Positions 8,811 to 17,513 of a DNA stretch of 64,000 nucleotides are shown here, one piece after another. Under the pieces are notes generated by a model that was not told the origin of the DNA, ran no database searches, and saw only the letters and a program-made list of their open reading frames with translations. The number at the start of each line of letters is the position of its first letter. Position 1 is the stretch's first letter. The stretch is from Microbacterium sp. JZ31 (GTDB taxonomy: Bacteria; Actinomycetota; Actinomycetes; Actinomycetales; Microbacteriaceae): contig NZ_CP017661.1 of NCBI RefSeq assembly GCF_016805985.1, positions 1,178,001 to 1,242,000 of the forward strand, read 5' to 3'. The translations under genes were made by a program, and so were the position numbers.

Positions 8811-9401
8811 ATGCGGACCGTGCGGCCCCTCCTCGTCTCGTCGCTCATCGTCGTGCTGCTCTCAGGGTGCGCAAGCCCTCTCGTGGCGGGGCCCGGCGAG
8901 GTTCCACCGTCTTCGGCAGCGGCGTCATCTTCGCCCTCACGCGCGGCGACAGAGACCGCTCAGCCCGAGGCGCCCACCAAGGCTGACTTGTGGCTGGAAC
9001 AGCTCGTCCTGCCGCCGGGCGCGGTACCCGTCGAGGCCACACCGGAGGGTGCCTCCTTCGACCCAGGGCGGTATGCGCCGCCCTGTCGGCCGGTGCACCG
9101 GCAGAGCGGCCTCTGGTTCGTCCCCGGAGCCGAGTTCACCGAGACGTGGAACTGGATGATCGAGCACCCATCCGCTGACCTGGTCGTCCCCACCGCTTTC
9201 ACGCCCAACGACGATCCGCAGATCGACAGCCGCATGCTCAGCAACGTGCCAGAGCAGACGTCCCTCGAGGGCGTCGTCTACAAGGTCGCGGGCGCAGACG
9301 GCGGAGTCGCGATCAGTGCGGAGATCTACGCCTTCTCGGACCAAACGGTCTGCGATACGCCACCACCCGGAACCTCGTGGGGCGGCCCCGGCATGGGCTG
9401 A
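8811..9401 (+). CDS. Predicted lipoprotein, function unknown
   Basis: 196 residues starting MRTVRPLLVSSLI with lipobox LLSGC about 20 residues in, then a Ser/Ala/Pro-rich linker and a globular domain of about 130 residues containing one conserved-looking Cys pair region. A longer in-frame start at 8760 would bury the signal peptide and is rejected. The gene converges on a second, unrelated lipoprotein gene 14 bp away. I do not recognise the domain. Confidence 0.75.
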   Translation: MRTVRPLLVSSLIVVLLSGCASPLVAGPGEVPPSSAAASSSPSRAATETAQPEAPTKADLWLEQLVLPPGAVPVEATPEGASFDPGRYAPPCRPVHRQSGLWFVPGAEFTETWNWMIEHPSADLVVPTAFTPNDDPQIDSRMLSNVPEQTSLEGVVYKVAGADGGVAISAEIYAFSDQTVCDTPPPGTSWGGPGMG

Positions 9402-9415
9402 CGCACCGAGCTGCG

Positions 9416-9997
9416 TTACCTGCCCCAGGTCACCGACTCGAGATCTTCGATGAACGGCGCGATCCAGAGAGCCTCGTCGGTGATCTCATACGCGGTAGGG
9501 CTGACGGCATCCCAGAAGTAGTAGGTGACAGCGTCCGTGCGCTCGAACGAGGCGCCGTTAGGCACGGCAGGTTCCAGCTCCGCCTCGATCAGCTCCCGCT
9601 GCCCCGCCTCCAACGGCGCCCATCCGTATGACCACACGGCATCAGTGGCCGCCCCGGGAGGAGCCCACAGGCAGAGGATGCTGCCAGGCAGCTTCGGGGA
9701 TCCCTCGGAGATCCACACCTCGCGCTCGGTCGCCTCAAGCGGCTGCGTGACCAGCCACTCCAGCCGCTCCGCCGTCAGGATGTTCTCGCACGTGGGCGTC
9801 GGCGCCTCTGTCGGGACCGGCGTCGGTTCCGCGGTGGCCGTCGGTGTCGGTGTAGGCGTCGAGACGTCAGGTGACTCGGTCACAGTAGGGCTCGTCGACG
9901 GAGCAGCCGTGCCCGACGCGTCGGTCGCGCACCCTGTCAGAGCCGCCAGGAGTGGAACGGTCATCAGGGCTGTCAAGACCAGGGGGCTGCGTCGCAT
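9416..9997 (-). CDS. Predicted lipoprotein with Pro/Thr-rich linker
   Basis: 193 residues: a signal sequence ending in lipobox LTGC, a Thr-Pro-rich spacer (about 45-70) that would project the domain from the membrane, and a C-terminal domain with two cysteines (TCENI, LCLW) that may form a disulfide. Translation probably starts on a leaderless message. No family is recognised. Confidence 0.78.
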   Translation of the reverse strand: MRRSPLVLTALMTVPLLAALTGCATDASGTAAPSTSPTVTESPDVSTPTPTPTATAEPTPVPTEAPTPTCENILTAERLEWLVTQPLEATEREVWISEGSPKLPGSILCLWAPPGAATDAVWSYGWAPLEAGQRELIEAELEPAVPNGASFERTDAVTYYFWDAVSPTAYEITDEALWIAPFIEDLESVTWGR

Positions 9998-10004
9998 GCG
10001 GCTG

Positions 10005-10010
10005 AGCGTA
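10005..10010 (-). promoter_or_regulatory. -10 box TACGCT, leaderless promoter of the 9997 lipoprotein
   Basis: On the minus strand TACGCT ends 7 nt before the ATG at 9997. No Shine-Dalgarno sequence intervenes. Confidence 0.55.
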
Positions 10011-10416
10011 GCGGCGGGCTGGACGCCGCACGGCGACGGGCCGAAACCTACACGTATACGTGATCATCCAGGCATTCTTCTGCTCCGCGTCACTGCGGGA
10101 GCGTCTACGGCCGGATCAGTGCCTGAGGGGCGAGGGCGGGCGAAACCGAGGTGACTCGGTGTCTACGTACGGTTCGGCGCCCGTTGCCAGGAGGGACTCC
10201 GCTCTAGCTCCGGGATGCGGGACTGCTGCTCCGGGCACTCGCGGTGTCCAGGCGCATCAGCGTATCGCCCCCGCGCCTCCGCACATCGAGCGAGAGGAGA
10301 TCCCCCGAGCGAGAGGAGATCCCCCGGGCGAGAGGTGCCCAGGTCCGCTCTGGTTCGCGTGGAGCTTGCCGAAAGGTGCCGGTCCGTATCGTGAGAGGCC
10401 CCGAGCAAGGAGAGAT
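10011..10416. other. Gene-free stretch with short palindromes and a tandem repeat
   Basis: About 400 bp with no convincing gene. It holds a perfect 12-bp palindrome CACGTATACGTG (10051-10062), a 6-bp stem capped by a GTGA tetraloop (10145-10160) and a 19-bp tandem repeat listed separately. An open frame runs through from 10060, but only its 3' part, from 10417, looks protein-like. Confidence 0.5.
10288..10335. repeat. 19-bp tandem repeat, about 2.5 copies
   Basis: Two identical copies of gagcgagaggagatccccc (10288-10306 and 10307-10325), then a partial copy of 10 bases with one change (10326-10335). It lies about 80 bp upstream of the DUF3817 gene. Too short and too few for CRISPR; there are no spacers. 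Confidence 0.8.
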
Positions 10417-10881
10417 GTGTTCCGCACACCCCTGACCCTGTTCCGCACGCTCGCGATGGCCGAAGCGTTCTCCTGGACCCTGCTGATCGGCGGGCTCATC
10501 CTGCGAGCCACCGCCGACCTGCGCGTGGCGGTGACCATCGGCGGCGGCATCCACGGGTTCGTCTTCCTCGCGTACGGCGCGACCGCGATCCTCGTGGCGA
10601 TGAACCAGCGCTGGCGGCTCTGGCCAACCGTGGTCGCGATCGTCAGCGCCGTCATCCCCTACGCCAGCGTCCCGACGGAACAGTGGCTGCACCGTACGGG
10701 ACGGCTTGCGGGACCCTGGCGCCTCGAAGAGACGGCGGACCCGCGTGACCGTCGGCCGCTGGACCGGCTGCTGCGTGCCGTCCTCCGCCGACCGCGGCTG
10801 CTGGGAATTCTGCTCGTCCTTGCGGTCGCGCTCGCCTTCGTCGTTCTTCTGATCATCGGCCCGCCGGGCGGAAGAAGCTGA
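10417..10881 (+). CDS. DUF3817 family small integral membrane protein
   Basis: 154 residues. FRTPLTLFRTLAMAEAFSW, then a GGGIHGFVFLAYG segment and an N-Q-RW motif identify DUF3817, a three-to-four-helix actinobacterial membrane protein of unknown role. The last helix (about 125-147) is extra to the core. The GTG at 10417 is chosen because family members begin with the FRTPxTLFR segment; GGAG lies only 4 nt upstream, slightly tight. The ATG at 10456 is a shorter alternative. Confidence 0.78.
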   Translation: MFRTPLTLFRTLAMAEAFSWTLLIGGLILRATADLRVAVTIGGGIHGFVFLAYGATAILVAMNQRWRLWPTVVAIVSAVIPYASVPTEQWLHRTGRLAGPWRLEETADPRDRRPLDRLLRAVLRRPRLLGILLVLAVALAFVVLLIIGPPGGRS

Positions 10882-10944
10882 CGCGGGCCGCGGACGTACG
10901 ACGAACAGCAGTCCTTTCCGTCAAGGATCACCTCGGTGACAACA

Positions 10945-10969
10945 CGAGCGCGCTGATCGCGCGCGCTCG
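10945..10969 (+). terminator. Possible terminator after the DUF3817 gene
   Basis: 9-bp arms CGAGCGCGC/GCGCGCTCG with a 7-nt loop and no T-run. Confidence 0.35.
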
Positions 10970-11002
10970 AACGCAATGCGTCGCTGTCGGGTCCCCGATC
11001 GA

Positions 11003-11047
11003 GCGCACTTGCCTCAAAGTGCCGCAATACTCGCGTCTACAGGGTCA
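11003..11047. repeat. 45-bp direct repeat, copy 1, with an inverted repeat
   Basis: Matches the copy at 11474-11518 at 38 of 45 positions. Copy 1 also begins an inverted repeat: acttgcctcaa (11007-11017) is exactly complementary to ttgaggcaagt (11050-11060). The two copies flank a small minus-strand gene. Confidence 0.75.
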
Positions 11048-11154
11048 GATTGAGGCAAGTCGCGATGCGGGGCAGGACGAAGGCGAGGGATGCGGAGACG
11101 CAGCGGCTCTCCTTCGACATGCTCGAGGCGTCAGGCGTGAAGCCTGTCGTCGGC

Positions 11155-11418
11155 TTACACGGGTCGTTGTCGTCCGGCGTCCTTCCCGTGAGCGGCTTCG
11201 AATGCCCGGATCCTGCGTCGGGCGCGGATGTAGCGCGCCGCCGCGATCAGGCAGAGCACGACCCACCCCGCGGTGGTCAGCCAGGAGTACCAGCGCCCGG
11301 GATCGAAGGCGAGAAGGACGCACCCGAGCAGGAGGAGCGGGACGGCGGAAGCGAGCAACACGAGCGCGCTGATCCGCTCGCGCTCGACCGCGATGCGCTG
11401 CTGGATGAGCGATTCCAC
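11155..11418 (-). CDS. Small membrane protein, function unknown
   Basis: 87 residues: a short N-terminal helix (QQRIAVERERI), two adjacent hydrophobic helices (about 17-37 and 44-62) and a basic, Arg-rich tail, a plausible two-span inner-membrane protein with both ends inside. The GTG start at 11418 has no obvious Shine-Dalgarno. It is bracketed by the 45-bp direct repeats. No family is recognised. Confidence 0.55.
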   Translation of the reverse strand: MESLIQQRIAVERERISALVLLASAVPLLLLGCVLLAFDPGRWYSWLTTAGWVVLCLIAAARYIRARRRIRAFEAAHGKDAGRQRPV

Positions 11419-11473
11419 TCGGTCAGTGTCCCGCAGAGCGCACCCACCTGCCTGTCGGCGTCGCGGACCGCAT

Positions 11474-11518
11474 GCGCACTTGCCTCAGAGTGCCGCCATA
11501 CGCGCGCGGATAGGGTCA
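11474..11518. repeat. 45-bp direct repeat, copy 2
   Basis: Begins gcgcacttgcctcagagt and ends tagggtca, in the same orientation as copy 1. It lies 55 bp upstream of the minus-strand small membrane gene, so it could carry promoter or operator sequence. The rest of 11419-11655 shows no gene. Confidence 0.7.
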
Positions 11519-11655
11519 AGTCGGGGCACGACGCGGGCTGGGCGGGAAGAACGCCAGCGTGAGCGCACGGCCCCGCTCGCCCCTTCAGTCCGTCCCGAGC
11601 CGGGACTCGGCCGCAGACGCACGTGCCCGCGGAGAACGCGGACAGCGGGTCGGCC

Positions 11656-12123
11656 TCACGTCACGCGATACGCCACGTACCGGACGCGGTTCGCCTCGCG
11701 AACGTACGACGCCACGTAGAGGGAGCGCTCGAACTCGGGGTGGTCCGCGGATTCGAGGGTGAGAGCGGCGCGGAAGTAGTACGCGGCGGGATCCACCTCT
11801 TCGCCGCGCAGCAGCGCCTCGAGCACGGCGGGATCGCCGCTGCGCACACCTTGCGCCCGGATGTACATGAGTGAGCCGTCGTCGCTTCGCGCGCTGTAGC
11901 GGCCGTCGATCTCGATCGAGCCGTCTGAGCGCACGGTCTGCCAGTCCGCGCCGCCGTCGAGGATGACGCCCGTGAAGTCGCCGGTTATGGTGCCGCCGGT
12001 CACGGGGATGATCCGCCGATGCCCGGCGCGCGTCATCCCGTGGTCCTCGAGGGGCCCCAGCTCGGCGACGACCTCGAACGATCGCTCGAGCATCGGGACC
12101 GGGGGTTCGCTCTGTGCAGCCAT
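11656..12123 (-). CDS. DUF3237 domain-containing protein
   Basis: 155 residues, nearly all one beta-barrel DUF3237 domain: FEVVAELGPL near the start, GHRRIIPVTGGTITGDFTGVILDGGADWQ in the middle and DGRYSARSDDGSLMYIRAQGV after it. These small proteins are often found beside catabolic genes, but their activity is unknown. The start is supported by a leaderless -10 box. It may be read separately from the KDG kinase gene, whose stop lies upstream on the same strand. Confidence 0.85.
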   Translation of the reverse strand: MAAQSEPPVPMLERSFEVVAELGPLEDHGMTRAGHRRIIPVTGGTITGDFTGVILDGGADWQTVRSDGSIEIDGRYSARSDDGSLMYIRAQGVRSGDPAVLEALLRGEEVDPAAYYFRAALTLESADHPEFERSLYVASYVREANRVRYVAYRVT

Positions 12124-12129
12124 CGGAAC

Positions 12130-12135
12130 ACGCTA
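12130..12135 (-). promoter_or_regulatory. -10 box TAGCGT, leaderless promoter of the DUF3237 gene
   Basis: On the minus strand it ends 6 nt before the ATG at 12123. Confidence 0.55.
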
Positions 12136-12160
12136 TCGGGCGCGACGGTGGCCCCGCGCC

Positions 12161-13120
12161 TTATCGCCGGACGGGGTCGCCGTCGCTGTGCAGGAACCGC
12201 TCGAGGTCGCGCAGCGTCGGAGCCGCCTCCCAGTCGCCGGGTACGAGGCACGCCATCGCTCCGCACGCGTTCGCCCGGTGCAGCACGGCCTCGATCTCGA
12301 GGCCCGCGAGCAGCGCGCTGAGGTAACCGGCGACGAAGGCGTCGCCGGCGCCGACGGTGTCGACGGGGTCGATCTGGAATCCCGCGCCCGCCACGGTCGT
12401 GCCGCCGGTGAAGACGGTGGCGCCGGCGGGCCCCTGCTTGAGCACGGTCGTGGCGCACCCGGCATCCCGCAGCATGGTCGCGGCGTCGGCGATGGAGGCG
12501 CCGGGATACAGCAGGGCGAACTCCTCGTCGCCGCCGAAGACGATGTCGGCGCGCTCCGCGAGCTCGCGGAGCACCGGACCCGCGACCTCCGCGGCGGCGA
12601 GGCGGGACCGGTAGTTGATGTCGAAGGTCACGACGATCCCCGCCGCGCGTGCGCGATCCACCGCGGCGTGCACCGCGGCGCGCGCCGTCTCCGACAGCAG
12701 GGGAGTGATGCCGGTGACGTGCAGCAGCGATGCTCCCTCGACCCACGCGTCCGGGAGGTCCTCCGGACGCAGGCGTGACCCGGCGGAGCCCGCCCGGTAG
12801 TAGTGCACAGCGGTGGCGGATGCCGATAGACGCTCCTTGACCATCAGGCCGGTCGGCGCCTCGGTGTCGACGATCGCACGCACGTCGACGCGGTCGCCGC
12901 TGATCTCACGCACGACGCGCTCGCCGAGGGAATCGTCGCCGACCCTCCCGAGCCAGGAGGTGCGCACGCCGAGGCGCGCCAGCCCGATCGCGACGTTGCT
13001 CTCGGCGCCGCCGATGCCGAGAGCGAGCGCGCTCGTGTGCCGCAGCGATCCGATCTCGGTCGTGCGCATGAGCGCCATGGTCTCGCCCAGCGTGACGACG
13101 GGCGGAGCGGATGCGTTCAC
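12161..13120 (-). CDS. kdgK: 2-keto-3-deoxygluconate kinase (PfkB family)
   Basis: Phosphorylates 2-keto-3-deoxy-D-gluconate (KDG) to KDPG in the cytoplasm. PfkB signatures are GGAESNVAIGLARLG near the N-terminus and DTVGAGDAFVAGYL with the catalytic Asp near the C-terminus; length 319 is normal. The GTG at 13120 overlaps the aldolase stop as GTGA, indicating translational coupling. Longer in-frame starts upstream would run far into the aldolase gene. It is the last gene of the putative L-gulonate operon. Confidence 0.9.
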   Translation of the reverse strand: MNASAPPVVTLGETMALMRTTEIGSLRHTSALALGIGGAESNVAIGLARLGVRTSWLGRVGDDSLGERVVREISGDRVDVRAIVDTEAPTGLMVKERLSASATAVHYYRAGSAGSRLRPEDLPDAWVEGASLLHVTGITPLLSETARAAVHAAVDRARAAGIVVTFDINYRSRLAAAEVAGPVLRELAERADIVFGGDEEFALLYPGASIADAATMLRDAGCATTVLKQGPAGATVFTGGTTVAGAGFQIDPVDTVGAGDAFVAGYLSALLAGLEIEAVLHRANACGAMACLVPGDWEAAPTLRDLERFLHSDGDPVRR

Positions 13121-13770
13121 AGGGATCTCCTCGTGCAGACGTCGACGAACGCGGCGGCCCGCTCCCGCAGGGCTCCCAGGTCGCCGCCCGCGAAGGCGTC
13201 GCCGAGCAGCGGACCTCCGACGCTCACCGCGACCGCGCCCGCCCGGAGCCACGCCTCGGCCCCCGCGAGGTCGACACCGCCCGACGGCACGGCGACGAGG
13301 TCGGGGAACGGGCCCCGGAGATCCTTCAGATACGAGGGACCGACCTGGCCGGCGGGGAACACCTTGACGGCCGCCGCGCCCGCAGACCACGAGGCGAACA
13401 GCTCGGTCGTTGTCAGGCCTCCGGGGACGATCGGCACGCCGGCGGATGTCGCCTGCGCGACGAGCGCTGTCGACGTGATCGGAGTGACGAGGTACCCCGC
13501 CCCGGCATCGACCGCACGGGCCAGGTCGTCGGCGTTCGTGACGGTGCCCACCCCGAGGTCGAGCGCGTCGCCGAAGCGGGTGATCAGCCCGGGAAGGTGC
13601 TCGAATGTGCCGGGCGTCGTGAGCGTGAGCTCAACGCTGCGGACGCCGGCGGCGATGAGGACGTCCAGCACGCTGTCGTAGTCCTCGGCACGCCGGGCGC
13701 GCGCCACGACGATCAGGCGCGAGTCGACCGTGCGCTGCGGCAGCGCGACGCGACGCGTCTCACCAGTCAT
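13117..13770 (-). CDS. eda: KDPG aldolase
   Basis: Class I aldolase that splits 2-keto-3-deoxy-6-phosphogluconate into pyruvate and glyceraldehyde-3-phosphate. The catalytic Glu47 (VELTLTTP) and the Schiff-base Lys136 (AVKVFPA) are in place, with VPGG and PSGG phosphate-binding loops. 217 residues is typical. It overlaps manD by 11 bp and kdgK by 4 bp in a tightly coupled operon. Some relatives also use KDPGal, so activity on the galacto epimer is possible. Confidence 0.92.
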   Translation of the reverse strand: MTGETRRVALPQRTVDSRLIVVARARRAEDYDSVLDVLIAAGVRSVELTLTTPGTFEHLPGLITRFGDALDLGVGTVTNADDLARAVDAGAGYLVTPITSTALVAQATSAGVPIVPGGLTTTELFASWSAGAAAVKVFPAGQVGPSYLKDLRGPFPDLVAVPSGGVDLAGAEAWLRAGAVAVSVGGPLLGDAFAGGDLGALRERAAAFVDVCTRRSL

Positions 13771-14986
13771 GCACGGTCCCGTCGAGCAGGCGGTTCACCG
13801 GCAGGTACGCCTTGGTGTACTCATGCGCCGCAGCGGCCTCTTCGTCGAGTTCGACACCGAGACCGGGCTGGTCGCCCGGGTGCACGAAGCCCTTGTCGAA
13901 CGTGAACGACGTCCGGAACACCTCGAGCGTCTGCTCGTTGTGCGGCATGTACTCCTGGATGCCGAAGTTGTGGATCGCGAGGTCCAGGTGCAGGGCGGCG
14001 GCCATGCCGACCGGCGAGATGTCCGTGGGCCCGTGGATGCCGGACTTGATGCCGTAGATCGCGGCGAAGTCGAGCAGCTTCTTCATGGCCGTGATGCCGC
14101 CGGTGTGGGTGACGGCCGAGCGCACGTAGTCGATGAGGCGCTCGGTGATGAGCGTCTGGTAGTCGAACACCGAGTTGAACACCTCGCCGATCGCCAGCGG
14201 CGTCGTCGAGTGCTGGCGCACCAGACGCAGCGCCGTCTGATCCTCACCCGGCGTGCAGTCCTCGAGCCAGAACAGGTCGTAGGGCTCGATGTCCTTCGCG
14301 AAGCGCGCGGCCTCGATCGGGGACATGCGGTGGTGGCCGTCGTGGAGGACGCGCAGGTCGCTGCCGAAGTCCTCGCGGATCTGCGCGAAGACGCCGGGCA
14401 TGTGGGTCAGGTAGTTGCGCGTGTCCCAGTGCTCCTCGCTCGGGCGGTCGCCGGAGCGCTTGGCGGGCTCGTAGTCGTAGCGCACGCCGGGGCCGGATGC
14501 GGAGACGCCGTAGATCTGGCCCAGTCCGGGCACGCCGGTCTGCACGCGCACGGCCGTGAAGCCGAGCTCCTTGTAGCCCGTGATGGCGTTCTTCAGCGCG
14601 GCGTAGTCCGTGCCCGACGCGTGGGCGTAGACGCGCACGCCCTCGCGGCTCGCGCCGCCGAGCAGCTGGTACAGCGGCATGCCGGCCTTCTTGGCCTTGA
14701 TGTCCCACAGCGCCATGTCGACCGCGGCGATCGCGGCCATCGTGACGGGTCCGCGGCGCCAGTACGGTCCGCGGTAGAGGTACTGCCACGTGTCCTCGAT
14801 GCGGTCCTCGTCCCGGCCGATCAGCGTCGAGGCGACGTGGTCGGCGAGATAGGAGGCCACGGCGAGCTCGCGACCGTTGAGGGTGGCGTCGCCCCAGCCC
14901 ACGAGGCCGTCGGAGGTCGTGATCTTGAGCGTGACGAAGTTGCGTCCGGGGCTGGTGACGTTGACGTCGACGAGCTCGATGGTCAT
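13760..14986 (-). CDS. manD: D-mannonate dehydratase (ManD/RspA, enolase superfamily)
   Basis: Dehydrates D-mannonate to 2-keto-3-deoxy-D-gluconate. The three metal ligands Asp216 (HDGHHR), Glu242 (WLEDC) and Glu268 (IGEVF) have the ManD spacing, with His218 as the likely acid/base and Tyr159 (GQIYGV) as its partner. 408 residues is standard. Its RspA-type identity, beside an RspB-like dehydrogenase, fits the known L-gulonate pathway better than ordinary glucuronate breakdown, which uses UxuA and a uronate isomerase. Separated from the transporter gene by a spacer with a strong hairpin. Confidence 0.93.
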   Translation of the reverse strand: MTIELVDVNVTSPGRNFVTLKITTSDGLVGWGDATLNGRELAVASYLADHVASTLIGRDEDRIEDTWQYLYRGPYWRRGPVTMAAIAAVDMALWDIKAKKAGMPLYQLLGGASREGVRVYAHASGTDYAALKNAITGYKELGFTAVRVQTGVPGLGQIYGVSASGPGVRYDYEPAKRSGDRPSEEHWDTRNYLTHMPGVFAQIREDFGSDLRVLHDGHHRMSPIEAARFAKDIEPYDLFWLEDCTPGEDQTALRLVRQHSTTPLAIGEVFNSVFDYQTLITERLIDYVRSAVTHTGGITAMKKLLDFAAIYGIKSGIHGPTDISPVGMAAALHLDLAIHNFGIQEYMPHNEQTLEVFRTSFTFDKGFVHPGDQPGLGVELDEEAAAAHEYTKAYLPVNRLLDGTVHDW

Positions 14987-15005
14987 GGCGTTCTCCTGAG
15001 GATGT

Positions 15006-15036
15006 GGGGTGCGGGCGCGAATCGCGCCCGCACCCC
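15006..15036 (-). promoter_or_regulatory. Intercistronic hairpin between transporter and manD
   Basis: Perfect 14-bp arms (15006-15019 and 15023-15036) with a 3-nt loop in the 70-bp spacer of the operon. No T-run follows on the minus strand, so it looks like a message-stability or processing element, not a full terminator; partial attenuation is possible. Confidence 0.6.
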
Positions 15037-15056
15037 GGGTCGTGATGACGGGTGGG

Positions 15057-16448
15057 TCAGATCGCGTCGCGCGGATCGGTGAGGTCGCGGCCGGCGACCT
15101 CGGGCATCCAGATCGAGGCGACGAGCGCGCACAGCGTGAAGAACACGAGCATCACGACGATCGGGATGAACGACCCGGTGGCGGCGGAGACCCACGCGGC
15201 GGCGATCACCGGGCCCGCTCCGGTCGCGACGATGGCGGCGATCTCGCGGGCCATGGCCGTGTACGTGTAGCGGTTGCGGGCGCCGAAGATCTCGGGCAGC
15301 GTCAGGTTCTCGAGCGAGGCGAAGCTCATGACCGCGAGGTTGTGCAGCACGACGTAGCCGATGAAGACCTGCGCGGTGTCCTTGCTGCTGATCATCAGCA
15401 TCGTCGGCACGATCACGATGAGGGCGACGACCGCCCACACCATGTACATGCGCTTGCGGCCGAAGCGGTCGCCGAGCCAGCCCGACAGCGGCACGGTGAT
15501 GAAGGCGACGAGAGACGACACGATCACGGCGTTGACGCCGATGGAGCGGTCCAGCAGCAGCACGACGGTGATGTAGCTGATCAGGTACGTCTGGATCATG
15601 CCGGAGTTGCCCGCCTGGCCGAAGCGCAGCAGCAGCGCGATGACGAACGCCTTGATGGGCTTGCGCTGCATCGCCTCGAGCGTGCGGATGTCGCCCGTCT
15701 CGGTGGCGAGCTGGATGGTCTCGGCCTTCGAGAGGGCCTTGCCGTCGACGACGTCCTCGCGCTCCTCGAAGACCGGCGTCTCCTTGAGGTTGAAGCGCAC
15801 CCAGATGGCGAAGAGCATGATGATCGCGCTGGCGATGAAGGGGATGCGCCACGCCCAGGCGATGACCTCCTCCTCGCTGAACGCCACGAGCAGGATCGCC
15901 CACACACCGGAGGCGAGGAGCGTGCCGCAGTTCGTGCCCAGAGCGACGAGCGACGCGACGATGCCGCGGCGCTTGGCGGGCGCGTACTCGGCGAGCATGA
16001 CGCCCGCACCCGAGATCTCGGCGCCCGCGCCGAAGCCCTGCGCGATGCGGAGCAGCACGAGGAGGATCGGCGCGAGGATCCCGACCTGCGAGTACGTGGG
16101 CAGCACGCCGATGAGCGTCGTCGCCAGGCCCATGAGCAGGATCGTGTAGAACAGCACCTTCGTGCGACCGGTCCGGTCACCGAGGCGGGCGAAGAAGAAC
16201 GCGCCGACCGGGCGCGCGACGTAGCCGACGCCGTAGGTGGCCATCGCGGCGACCACGGCCACGGCCGGGTTCTCCGAGGAGAAGAACAGGTCGGCGAAGA
16301 CGAGCGCGGCGGCCAGCGAGTACAGCTGGTAGTCCATGAACTCGAGGGCGGTGCCGAGCCAGCCGGACACAGCGGCGCGGACGAGGTCGCGTACGGACCT
16401 CTTCGCGGTGGGGTCGGCCGCCGTGGCGGTCGTCTGCGGGTGTGACAT
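15057..16448 (-). CDS. MFS permease, metabolite:H+ symporter (MHS) family
   Basis: 463 residues with about 12 membrane helices. Typical MHS features are [13 protein letters not shown] before helix 1, the loop [10 protein letters not shown] between helices 2 and 3 and [11 protein letters not shown] between 8 and 9, and a long cytoplasmic loop after helix 6. The family (ShiA, KgtP, ProP) imports carboxylated compounds with protons, which fits uptake of a sugar acid such as L-gulonate. Located between the dehydrogenase and manD in the operon. Confidence 0.9.
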   Translation of the reverse strand: MSHPQTTATAADPTAKRSVRDLVRAAVSGWLGTALEFMDYQLYSLAAALVFADLFFSSENPAVAVVAAMATYGVGYVARPVGAFFFARLGDRTGRTKVLFYTILLMGLATTLIGVLPTYSQVGILAPILLVLLRIAQGFGAGAEISGAGVMLAEYAPAKRRGIVASLVALGTNCGTLLASGVWAILLVAFSEEEVIAWAWRIPFIASAIIMLFAIWVRFNLKETPVFEEREDVVDGKALSKAETIQLATETGDIRTLEAMQRKPIKAFVIALLLRFGQAGNSGMIQTYLISYITVVLLLDRSIGVNAVIVSSLVAFITVPLSGWLGDRFGRKRMYMVWAVVALIVIVPTMLMISSKDTAQVFIGYVVLHNLAVMSFASLENLTLPEIFGARNRYTYTAMAREIAAIVATGAGPVIAAAWVSAATGSFIPIVVMLVFFTLCALVASIWMPEVAGRDLTDPRDAI

Positions 16449-16508
16449 GGGGAGGTACTCCTTCGGACCAGCGTGTGTGTCGGGTTTCTGCCGTCGTGAG
16501 GGCAGTCG

Positions 16509-17513
16509 TCAGAGGGCCAGCAGGACCTTCGCCGAAGCGGACGAGTCGCGCGCGAGCTCGAACGCCTGGACGGCATCGGATGCCGGGACCACGTGGGAGA
16601 TGACGGGGTCGAGAGCATTGGACGCGGCCAGCAGGGCGACCGCGTCGTCGATCTCGGTGGAGAAGCGGAAGGCGCCGCGGATCGTCAGCTCCTTCGCGAG
16701 CACGGGCGCGAGGTTCACGCCGATGTCGGCGTTCGGGAGCATGCCGACCTGCACGATCGTTCCGGCCCGGCGGGTCGCGCGGACCGCCTGGGTGAGCGCG
16801 ACGCCGACGCCGGAGCATTCGAACACGACGTCGTACGACTCGTCCTCGATCGCGTCGCGGCCGACGAGCGCGAGCTCGCCGGCCCCGAGGGACCGCGCAC
16901 GCTCCAGGGGCTCCGGTCGCACGTCGCTCGCGCCCACGACGGCGGCGCCCGCGGCGACGGCGGCCGCGACCACGAGAAGGCCGATGGGGCCGGCGCCGAT
17001 CACGAGCACGCGCGCGCCGCGGATGTCGCCCGCGAGGCTCACGGCGTGGATCGCCACGGCGAGCGGCTCGGCGAGCGCGGCGCGCTCGAGCGGCAGCGTC
17101 TCGGGGAGCACGCGCACCATGTGGTCCTCCACGATCAGCAGCTCGGACGCCCCGCCCTGACGGTGCGGGTGCGCCGCGGCGCTGCCGAGGTAGTCGCCGC
17201 CGGCGCGCAGGTGCGGACGGTCCTCAAGGCCCGGCACCTCGCGGCCGTAGCGCGCGGGGTGGACGGTGACGGGCGTGCCGGCAGCCAGTCGACCGGACGG
17301 ATCGAGGTCGACGACGCCCGAGAGCTCGTGACCGGGGGTCAGGGGCTCTCGGATCGTGTACTCGCCGTTCGCGCCATGGAAGTAGTAGTGCAGGTCGGAG
17401 CCGCAGATGCCGACGTAGTTCACGCGCAGGCGGACCTCTCCCTCGCCGGGAGCCGGGATCTCGCGGTCCTCCCAGCGGATGTCCTCCTTGCCGTGGATGG
17501 CGAGAGCCTTCAT
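16509..17513 (-). CDS. Zn-type dehydrogenase, L-gulonate/L-idonate 5-dehydrogenase-like (RspB type)
   Basis: Medium-chain dehydrogenase that would oxidise the C5 hydroxyl of L-gulonate to D-fructuronate (or of L-idonate). The catalytic zinc ligands Cys37 (GICGSD) and His61-Glu62 (GHE) and the Rossmann motif GAGPIG are present. The lobe that normally holds four structural-zinc cysteines has none (REVPGLEDRPHLRAGG region), so the structural zinc is lost, as in some relatives. It starts inside the reductase stop (ATGA overlap). Substrate is inferred from context. Confidence 0.85.
   Translation of the reverse strand: MKALAIHGKEDIRWEDREIPAPGEGEVRLRVNYVGICGSDLHYYFHGANGEYTIREPLTPGHELSGVVDLDPSGRLAAGTPVTVHPARYGREVPGLEDRPHLRAGGDYLGSAAAHPHRQGGASELLIVEDHMVRVLPETLPLERAALAEPLAVAIHAVSLAGDIRGARVLVIGAGPIGLLVVAAAVAAGAAVVGASDVRPEPLERARSLGAGELALVGRDAIEDESYDVVFECSGVGVALTQAVRATRRAGTIVQVGMLPNADIGVNLAPVLAKELTIRGAFRFSTEIDDAVALLAASNALDPVISHVVPASDAVQAFELARDSSASAKVLLAL

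Noticed and set aside
10288..10335. Possible CRISPR array
   Set aside because: Only 2.5 directly abutting copies of 19 bp, no spacers, no cas genes.
11050..11154. Short plus-strand reading frame with ARDAETQRLSFDMLEASG
   Set aside because: Looks protein-like for about 30 codons but then becomes the antisense of the small membrane gene; no ribosome site or domain.
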